From Clostridia bacterium (GTDB taxonomy: Bacteria; Bacillota; Clostridia; Oscillospirales; Oscillospiraceae): a stretch of 8,449 nt of DNA. The DNA is taken from positions 1-8,449 of the forward strand of contig QKDF01000214.1 of the NCBI GenBank assembly GCA_003245395.1. The letters run 5' to 3'. The notes beneath the pieces are model-generated. The model did no database searches. It was given only the letters and a program-made list of their open reading frames with translations, and was not told the DNA's origin. Positions 1 through 5,817 of the stretch are shown here, one piece after another (the stretch's first letter is position 1; the number at the start of each line of letters is the position of its first letter). A program made the position numbers and the translations under genes.

Positions 1-319
1 ATTTAATTTATATCTTTTGGCAAACTATATCCTAATAAATATGAACTCAGAAATGAGATACGGAACCGTATCATCATTTCTGAGTTCATAAAATTTTTAT
101 TCCGAAAAATGATGGATTCCATCCCTATGGGGTTTTTGTTTGGCGTTTGGATTAAAAAATGGGCAGGTATGTCACCGCACACTGCTTTCGGAAAATCAAC
201 CAGCTAAATATTTCAAATCCTGTACAGTTAGATATTTTTTTACACAAGACAGTTTGTTGGAAAGTACGGCGTCTGAAAACGAATTTTTTCATTTCAATAC
301 AGGAATGCATCAGCCATGC
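1..319. other. AT-rich stretch without a convincing gene
   Basis: This stretch lies downstream of the leftward operon that ends at 320 and is visibly more AT-rich than the rest of the window. It contains a long hairpin at 40-90, a smaller inverted repeat (GATGG-ATT-CCATC, 111-123) and several A/T runs. I see no open frame with a ribosome binding site on either strand. A frame from a TTG at 140 and a 28-codon leftward frame inside the hairpin both lack an SD and family resemblance. It is probably the 3' untranslated and intergenic DNA that ends the leftward operon and whatever lies to the left. Confidence 0.6.
40..98. terminator. Long hairpin followed by T run, probable terminator
   Basis: Bases 40-63 pair with 66-90 along 24 base pairs, broken only by one bulged A at 73; two A's (64-65) sit at the tip. 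Read rightward, the stem is followed by AAATTTTTAT, as expected of a rho-independent terminator for a gene left of the window. Read leftward, it is followed only by a short T-rich stretch, so it may also stop the leftward operon but less efficiently. The stem is AT-rich and unusually perfect, so another role, such as an element end or recombination site, is not excluded. Confidence 0.5.
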
Positions 320-610
320 TTATTCAACCTCAATAATATGAGCATTGATCAATCGCGCCAAAAATTCCTGTACATCGGGCAGTGTATCTTCCGGGAAACT
401 TCCGTTTTGATCTGCAAGGCGGCGGTTCAGTTCTTCCGGGCTCTGTACACCGGACTCCAGAAGTGACCAGAGATAAATTCCGTCCGGATTGAAGGAGGGT
501 ATATCATTGACCGCCCCGTCGTCGGGACAGGAGTCGTCAAAGATGCAGAATTCTCCCGCGTACTCCCGCAGAATATATCCGCTGTGAATCTTTACCGTCT
601 TAATTGCCAT
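320..610 (-). CDS. PqqD-like small protein (RRE-type peptide-binding fold)
   Basis: This gene encodes a 96-residue protein. The pattern matches the PqqD family: a GYILREYAGEFCIF segment (residues 11-24) like the first two strands, an SFNPDGIYLWSLLESG segment (39-54) like the conserved 'N..G..lW.lL..g' helix start, a SPEELNRRLAD helix (57-67), and a DVQEFLARLINAHIIEVE C-terminal helix and strand (79-96). In PqqD and related RiPP recognition elements this winged-helix fold binds a peptide leader and presents it to a radical SAM enzyme. No radical SAM gene or obvious short precursor is visible here. The start lies 3 bases after the stop of the upstream gene. The SD is an unusual G-run (617-625) that also encodes the upstream protein's tail, so translational coupling is likely. 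The family call is by eye. Its client is unknown; the cysteine-tailed neighbour is one possibility. Confidence 0.68.
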   Translation of the reverse strand: MAIKTVKIHSGYILREYAGEFCIFDDSCPDDGAVNDIPSFNPDGIYLWSLLESGVQSPEELNRRLADQNGSFPEDTLPDVQEFLARLINAHIIEVE

Positions 611-613
611 TTG

Positions 614-1585
614 TTACTTCCCCCCGTCGCAGAGATTGCAGGAGGAGCAGTCTCCGCAGGTCATAGGACTTTCCCGCAGAGCAGCGGCACTTTCACCGCT
701 CCTTGTAAGCGTCCGGAAGCAGCACTCAGCCATGGGGTAGGTGCCCGATTCCTGCCCGTTATCCAGCGCTATTTTCCCATCCTGAAAAGACAGACGCAGG
801 GGAATCGTAATTGTACGGTCGTCCAGAAGCGGGTCCGGCATTTGGACGGGAGCATAGGCCGTGCAGGTGTGATCCGGCAGAATCACCTCCACCTGATCAG
901 AGGAAGTTGTAATGGCACGCATTTCCCCGTCCGGATAAAAAGCGAGGGAATTTTCATCTCCGTGGAGCGTAAGCGCGGCACAGTCGAAGGCGGTCAGCAC
1001 ACCTACCGGTGTTTCCACCGCCAGCGGGTGCGCCGGTTCCACTGACTCCAGCGCGCCATCCTCATAAAAAGACACGCCGCCCCGTGCGGGCAGAACACCC
1101 ACATTCGTCCGCACCACCACGGATTCTCCCGGCCAGAACGCAATGGAACGCAGTGCACCGGATTCGTAGAAATGCAGTGAGATAATTTTTGCCCGGAATG
1201 CACCGCAATGCAGGCGGAATGACAGTTCCGGACACAGCGCCGCCTCATCCTCCTGACTCCAGTAGCCCGACAGCTTTCCGTTTACCGGAAACATCCTGCA
1301 CAGAGCACCGGACGGATAGAAGGTCAAAAATTCGGCAGGGTATGTCCCGATAGGGGTCGGAACCATGGCTTGATCCTCCAGATATAATGACCGCAGAGCG
1401 CCGTCCGGGAAAAAGGACACCGATGGAATATGCTTTCGCCGGACGTTTTCCTCTTGCCATTTGGGGACGAGCCGTCCGCAGACGGTATCCACCTCGTTGG
1501 GTTCGCAGAGCATGCAGCCCTGTACGGTCCCATCCTGCGCAGTGGTCACGGAGGTCACTCCGTGTAAAGTGGAAAACAAGTTCAT
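614..1585 (-). CDS. Repeat protein with MORN/YwqK-like motifs and CxxCxxCxxC tail
   Basis: This gene encodes a 323-residue protein. It has at least five copies of a short beta-type motif of the form 'x-F-[FY]-x-x-G-[AE]-[LM]-x-x': residues 56-68, 87-98, 136-150, 171-183 and 213-225, with a weaker one near 265-273. Between them are 'TP(I/V)G'-like segments (77-80, 192-195). The motif resembles MORN or YwqK-type repeats (FYpdGalrs), which form beta-hairpin ladders and often mediate binding. The C-terminus has four evenly spaced cysteines (C310, C313, C316, C319) four residues before the stop. A CxxC pair plus one more Cys (C24, C27, C36) lies near the N-terminus. There is no signal peptide or membrane helix, so it is probably cytoplasmic. 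The start has AAGGAGG 8 bases upstream. Its ATG overlaps the preceding gene's stop by 4 bases (ATGA). Function is unknown; its operon place beside an AnfO homologue and nifH suggests a role in nitrogenase maturation, metal handling or protection. Confidence 0.72.
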   Translation of the reverse strand: MNLFSTLHGVTSVTTAQDGTVQGCMLCEPNEVDTVCGRLVPKWQEENVRRKHIPSVSFFPDGALRSLYLEDQAMVPTPIGTYPAEFLTFYPSGALCRMFPVNGKLSGYWSQEDEAALCPELSFRLHCGAFRAKIISLHFYESGALRSIAFWPGESVVVRTNVGVLPARGGVSFYEDGALESVEPAHPLAVETPVGVLTAFDCAALTLHGDENSLAFYPDGEMRAITTSSDQVEVILPDHTCTAYAPVQMPDPLLDDRTITIPLRLSFQDGKIALDNGQESGTYPMAECCFRTLTRSGESAAALRESPMTCGDCSSCNLCDGGK

Positions 1586-2211
1586 GGCAGATCCTCCTTA
1601 CAGGTTCGGTGAAAAATTACAATTGACAGCCGCCCATCAGGCAGCTTTTCCGTTCTCCAGCCCAGACGCAGGGCCGGCAGCTCCGCTTCCAGCCAGGGCG
1701 GGACATGAGAACACAAAACCCGAAGCTCATAGAAATTCCGATTGGTACGCAGAAATTCACGCAGTGCGCGCTTGGAAGAAATTTCGGGATGCCTTTTTTG
1801 CAGCGTGACAAGATCCAGCTCATATCGGCCCTGATTGTCACAGGCTATCGGCCCGAGGAGCTCTTCGTCAGGCTGCTCCGCGGCGGTCTGCACATCCGAG
1901 AGCACGGAGTCAAACATATCGTCGCCGATGTCCACCGCTTCAAAAACAGCGAAGCCCATGCGGTCAAACACATGATATGCCAATCCGGCGAGGCGCTCTG
2001 CCACGATGATCCGGCACTCGCCCAGTTCCAGGATCAAAGAACGAACCTGATCCCGCACATCCTGCGGGTCTTCGCTTGCAATCAAATGCCAGGGAATCTC
2101 TTCGTTCACCGTCCAGTGCTTTCCGATCCGGCAAAACAGCAATACTGAAGTGCACCGCTCGATTGAGCTGGGAACTCCATCCCGATTTAGAACCGCAATG
2201 ATCGGTTCCAT
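1582..2211 (-). CDS. AnfO-family nitrogenase accessory protein
   Basis: This gene encodes a 209-residue protein that I match by pattern to the AnfO family. The N-terminal half (residues 4-92) reads 'IAVLNRDG...LLFCR...W.V..EIPW', then 'LGECRIIVAERLAGLAYHVFDRMGFAVFEA'. This recalls the beta-alpha fold of NifX/NafY-type cofactor-binding proteins. The C-terminal half (about 130-202) has 'YELDLVTLQKRHPEISSKRALREFLR' and 'FYELRVLCSHVPPWLEAEL', typical of AnfO as I recall it. AnfO is required for growth with Fe-only nitrogenase in Rhodobacter capsulatus; its chemistry is not settled. A start at 2211 (MEPII) has AAGGAGG 8 bases upstream. An ATG at 2217 has only a 2-base gap, and the frame further upstream would run through the SD itself. 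The gene diverges from nifH and overlaps the next gene by 4 bases. No anf structural genes are visible, so it probably serves the Mo enzyme here. Confidence 0.75.
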   Translation of the reverse strand: MEPIIAVLNRDGVPSSIERCTSVLLFCRIGKHWTVNEEIPWHLIASEDPQDVRDQVRSLILELGECRIIVAERLAGLAYHVFDRMGFAVFEAVDIGDDMFDSVLSDVQTAAEQPDEELLGPIACDNQGRYELDLVTLQKRHPEISSKRALREFLRTNRNFYELRVLCSHVPPWLEAELPALRLGWRTEKLPDGRLSIVIFHRTCKEDLP

Positions 2212-2217
2212 CGCCAT

Positions 2218-2272
2218 CGCCTCCTTCATAAAATGACAAAGAGGCGCATCCAGTTTTGGATCCGCCTCTTTG
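2218..2272 (-). promoter_or_regulatory. Leader hairpin with competing SD pairing ahead of anfO-like gene
   Basis: In the leftward transcript a 16-base arm (2272-2257) pairs with 2252-2237, with one C-C mismatch (2247/2262) and a 4-base loop. The second arm's CGCCTCTTT (2246-2238) is also complementary, 8 of 9 bases, to the SD region AAGGAGGCG (2226-2218). The first arm (AAAGAGGCG) is nearly identical to the SD. The middle segment can therefore pair either with the first arm, leaving the SD free, or with the SD. The stem followed by TCTTTGTCATTTTA may also act as a weak intrinsic terminator. The complementarities are seen; the switching is inferred. Confidence 0.5.
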
Positions 2273-2286
2273 CCTGATTTTGCCCC

Positions 2287-2316
2287 ATTATAATTGCAAC
2301 TCTGGAAAAATTGCAA
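2287..2316 (-). promoter_or_regulatory. Sigma-A-type promoter for leftward operon
   Basis: Read leftward, TTGCAA (2316-2311) and a perfect TATAAT (2292-2287) are separated by 18 bases. Transcription would start near 2280, about 70 bases before the ATG at 2211. The position ahead of the leader hairpin and the exact -10 make this the best candidate promoter of the three-gene operon. Confidence 0.6.
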
Positions 2317-2320
2317 CTCT
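2292..2320. repeat. Twelve-base direct repeat over the leftward promoter
   Basis: AATTGCAACTCT occurs at 2292-2303 and again at 2309-2320, a period of 17 bases. One copy abuts the -10 element and the other covers the -35 element of the leftward promoter. Each copy contains the palindrome TTGCAA. The placement suggests an operator bound by a regulator as a tandem dimer. Confidence 0.6.
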
Positions 2321-2388
2321 CAAATTGAAAAAGTGCCTATTTTTGTGAATGTACCCAAATAAGCTGACTGCATTTCTACATTTCTTTA

Positions 2389-2413
2389 CAAGGTGATGTA
2401 TTGTAATACCTTG
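2389..2413. promoter_or_regulatory. Dyad symmetry over the nifH -35 element
   Basis: CAAGGT (2389-2394) and ACCTTG (2408-2413) form inverted arms 13 bases apart. Within this lies a second dyad, GTATT-GT-AATAC (2398-2409). Both overlap the predicted -35 hexamer at 2401-2406, as expected of a repressor or activator site. It does not fit the GlnR/TnrA pattern TGTNA-N7-TNACA, and the regulator is unknown. Confidence 0.4.
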
Positions 2414-2429
2414 AAAACCTCCGTATACT
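2401..2429 (+). promoter_or_regulatory. Sigma-A-type promoter for nifH operon
   Basis: TTGTAA (2401-2406) and TATACT (2424-2429) have exactly 17 bases between them, matching 4/6 and 5/6 of the sigma-A consensus. Transcription would start near 2436, giving a leader of about 180 bases before nifH. Confidence 0.55.
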
Positions 2430-2464
2430 GATGCTCATAGCAAAACCAGACAAACAAGGGCAAT

Positions 2465-3435
<971 letters not shown>

Positions 3436-3453
3436 TAAAAGGAGGAGAAACCC

Positions 3454-3777
3454 ATGTTACTTGTACGCGCCATCATCCGCCCCGAAAAGACCAACGAGGT
3501 TTTAGACGAGCTCATGAGCGCCGGCTTTCCCGCTGTCACAAAGATGGACGTCTTCGGACGGGGCAAGCAGAAGGGTATCATTGCCGGCTCCATACAGTAT
3601 GATGAAATTCCCAAGGAAATGCTGATGTTTGTGGTCAAGGACGAGGATAAAGACGATCTGGTCCGGATCATTCTGCGCACGGCCAAAACCGGCGATGGAA
3701 ATTTCGGCGACGGCCGCATTTTCATCTCCGCGGTGGAGGATGCCTATACGGTTTCCACCGGCAAACAGGGCCTGTAA
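3454..3777 (+). CDS. nifI1: PII-family nitrogenase regulator NifI1
   Basis: This gene encodes a 107-residue protein of the PII (GlnB) superfamily. It has the MLLVRAIIRPEKTNEVLDEL N-terminal beta-alpha unit, a 'GFPAVTKMDVFGRGKQKG' segment leading into the T-loop (25-55), and a C-terminal signature 'TGDGNFGDGRIFISAVEDAYTVSTGKQG' (79-106) like the PII 'GDGKIFV..V.....RTGE.G' nucleotide-binding region. In Methanococcus maripaludis NifI1 and NifI2 form a complex that inhibits NifDK when 2-oxoglutarate is low (ammonia switch-off); the same job is inferred here. The SD GGAGGAG precedes the ATG. It lies between nifH and nifD, the diagnostic place for nifI1. The T-loop lacks the uridylylated Tyr context of GlnB/GlnK. 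Confidence 0.95.
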   Translation: MLLVRAIIRPEKTNEVLDELMSAGFPAVTKMDVFGRGKQKGIIAGSIQYDEIPKEMLMFVVKDEDKDDLVRIILRTAKTGDGNFGDGRIFISAVEDAYTVSTGKQGL

Positions 3778-3789
3778 GGAGGGAGTGTC

Positions 3790-4164
3790 ATGAAAGAAGT
3801 CATGGCCTTTCTCCGGGTCAATAAGGTCAATACTACCAAGCGGGCTTTGGCCGAGGCGGGCTTCCCCTCTTTCAACTGCCGCAAGGTGCTTGGACGGGGC
3901 CGCAAAATGGCCGATCCGCTGCTGGTGAAGCTGGCTCTGGAAAGCGGAGAGTTGCCTGCGGACGCTAACGGCGAAAGCCTGACCGAGCATCTCCGCTTGA
4001 TTCCCAAACGGTTTTTTAGTCTGGTCGTGGAAGACGATCAGGTGAATACCGTGGTGCAGACCATGATCCGCGTGAACCAAACCGGGAACCCCGGCGACGG
4101 GAAAATTTTCATTATTGACATTCCAGAGGTCTATCGCGTCCGAACCGGCGATATGGCCCTCTGA
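3790..4164 (+). CDS. nifI2: PII-family nitrogenase regulator NifI2
   Basis: This gene encodes a 124-residue PII-family protein, the partner of NifI1. It starts MKEVMAFLRVNKVNTTKRALAEAGFPSFNC, has 'KVLGRGRK' (32-39) entering an enlarged T-loop (about 40-72, including LALESGELPADANGESLTEHL), and ends with 'NQTGNPGDGKIFIIDIPEVYRVRTGDMAL' (96-124), a clear PII C-terminal signature with the RTGD/E motif. The longer T-loop is typical of NifI2, which in methanogens contributes to blocking the NifH docking face of NifDK and senses 2-oxoglutarate. Its SD (AAGGAGGGAG) begins within the stop codon of nifI1, only 12 bases ahead of the ATG, so the two are probably translated in step. Confidence 0.95.
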   Translation: MKEVMAFLRVNKVNTTKRALAEAGFPSFNCRKVLGRGRKMADPLLVKLALESGELPADANGESLTEHLRLIPKRFFSLVVEDDQVNTVVQTMIRVNQTGNPGDGKIFIIDIPEVYRVRTGDMAL

Positions 4165-4191
4165 TCCGTTACCACTGGAGGTGAAATCCTG

Positions 4192-5817
4192 ATGAATCCA
4201 AGAGACGCGGTGCTGGAAAAGTACAGCGCCCGAGTATACAAAAACCGGAAGGATCACGTCCTGACCGTTCCTGAGGACGGTTCTATTCCGGAAATGGGAG
4301 CCAACTCCCGCTCTCTCCCCGGCATCATGACCGAGCGCGGCTGCTGCTACGCCGGATGCAAAGGCGTGGTGGTTGGTCCTGTTAAAGACGTAGTCACTAT
4401 CACGCACGGACCGATCGGCTGCGGTTTTTACGCCTGGGGTACCCGGCGAAACAAAGCCCGTCCCACGATTGAAGGCGAGCATCAGGAGAACATGCCCATG
4501 ATGATCCAGTACATGTTCTCCACCGATATGCAGGAGCCCAACATCGTTTTCGGCGGTGAGAAAAAACTCCGCAAAGCCTGTGAAGAGGCCGTTGAAATCT
4601 TCCATCCCAAGGCCATTTTTATCTGCGCGACTTGCCCGGTCGGCCTGATCGGCGACGATATTCACGCGGTGGCCGCCAGCATCGAGGAAGACTATGGCGT
4701 GACGTGCGTGGCGTTCTCCTGCGAGGGTTATAAGGGCGTGTCCCAGTCCGCCGGCCACCACATTGCCAACAATCAGTTCATTCGGCGGATTGTAGGTACC
4801 GGTTCCCGGCCCATGCCCAATCCGTATACCGTCAATATCCTGGGCGAATACAACATCGGCGGCGACGGTTTTTACGAGGAAGAGCTGCTCAATCGCTGTG
4901 GTATTCATGTTCGTTCTGCGTTCACCGGCAATGCTTCCATCGAAGAACTGGCTTCGGCGCATGAAGCCAACCTGAACCTGGTAATGTGCCACCGCTCCAT
5001 CAACTACGTTGCCGACATGCTCAAGACACGGTACGGCACCGACTGGATGAAGATCAATTTCATCGGTGTGGAGGCCACAAAGAAGAGCCTGCGGGATATT
5101 GCCAACTATTTTGGCGACCAGGCCCTGATCGACCGGGTGGAGGAAGTCATCGCCGAGGAAGAGGCAAAATACGCCGAAGAGTTTGCCTATTACCGCAAAA
5201 AGCTGACGGGCAAAACCGCCGGACTCTATGTGGGCGGTTCCCGGTCTCACCACTATCAGCTGCTGCTCAAGGACTTTGGTGTCTCTACAATTCTGGCAGG
5301 CTATGAATTTGCCCATCGTGACGACTATGAGGGACGGGACGTGATTCCCACCATCAAACTTGACGCCGACGGCAAAAACATTGAGACCATCACTGTGGAC
5401 AAAGACCCCGCCCTGTTCCATACCTATCTTACCGAGGAGGGCGCTGCCCGCTTGAAAGCCGAGCATCCCGAGATGGAGCTCAATGATTACAAGGGCATGA
5501 TTGTGGACATGGACGCCGGCGCCATCCTGGACGACGACCTGAACCAGTACGAAACAGATGAGTTCGTGCGGCTTCTCAAACCCGATATTTTCTTTACCGG
5601 CATCAAGGACAAATATGCCGTTCAAAAGGGCGGAACTCTGTGCCGGCAGCTCCACTCCTATGATTATTCGGGTCCCTATTCCTGCTTCCACGGCGCGGCC
5701 AATTTCGGGCGCGACATGGTGATGAGCCTTTATACACCGGCATGGGGCATGATAAATGCTCCCTGGAAAAATCGGGCCTCTATTCAGGCCAAAGTCGCAG
5801 TGGGAGGTGAGAGCTGA
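4192..5817 (+). CDS. nifD: Nitrogenase MoFe protein alpha chain NifD
   Basis: This gene encodes the 541-residue alpha subunit holding the FeMo-cofactor and half of the P-cluster ligands. P-cluster cysteines are Cys51 (ERGCCYAGCKG), Cys77 (HGPIGCGFY) and Cys148 (CATCPVGLIGDD). Cofactor ligands are Cys266 (LVMCHRSINY) and His488 (RQLHSYDYSGPY). Active-site residues Val59, Arg85, Gln185 and His189 (GVSQSAGHH), Arg351 and the homocitrate-contacting Lys472 (GIKDKY) are all present, matching Azotobacter Val70, Arg96, Gln191, His195, Arg359 and Lys426. Relative to Azotobacter there is an insertion of about 50 residues near 380-432, as in Clostridium pasteurianum NifD. SD TGGAGGTGA precedes the ATG by 7 bases. 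The gene directly overlaps nifK with no delta-subunit gene between, which with the intact ligand set supports Mo rather than V or Fe-only nitrogenase. Confidence 0.98.
   Translation: MNPRDAVLEKYSARVYKNRKDHVLTVPEDGSIPEMGANSRSLPGIMTERGCCYAGCKGVVVGPVKDVVTITHGPIGCGFYAWGTRRNKARPTIEGEHQENMPMMIQYMFSTDMQEPNIVFGGEKKLRKACEEAVEIFHPKAIFICATCPVGLIGDDIHAVAASIEEDYGVTCVAFSCEGYKGVSQSAGHHIANNQFIRRIVGTGSRPMPNPYTVNILGEYNIGGDGFYEEELLNRCGIHVRSAFTGNASIEELASAHEANLNLVMCHRSINYVADMLKTRYGTDWMKINFIGVEATKKSLRDIANYFGDQALIDRVEEVIAEEEAKYAEEFAYYRKKLTGKTAGLYVGGSRSHHYQLLLKDFGVSTILAGYEFAHRDDYEGRDVIPTIKLDADGKNIETITVDKDPALFHTYLTEEGAARLKAEHPEMELNDYKGMIVDMDAGAILDDDLNQYETDEFVRLLKPDIFFTGIKDKYAVQKGGTLCRQLHSYDYSGPYSCFHGAANFGRDMVMSLYTPAWGMINAPWKNRASIQAKVAVGGES

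Noticed and set aside
8..94. Leftward 28-codon frame inside the 40-90 hairpin
   Set aside because: It has no SD and its coding bases are the two arms of the hairpin, so it is explained by the inverted repeat.
140..466. Rightward frame starting at a TTG in the AT-rich region
   Set aside because: It lacks an SD, overlaps the PqqD-like gene on the other strand, and the protein resembles nothing known.
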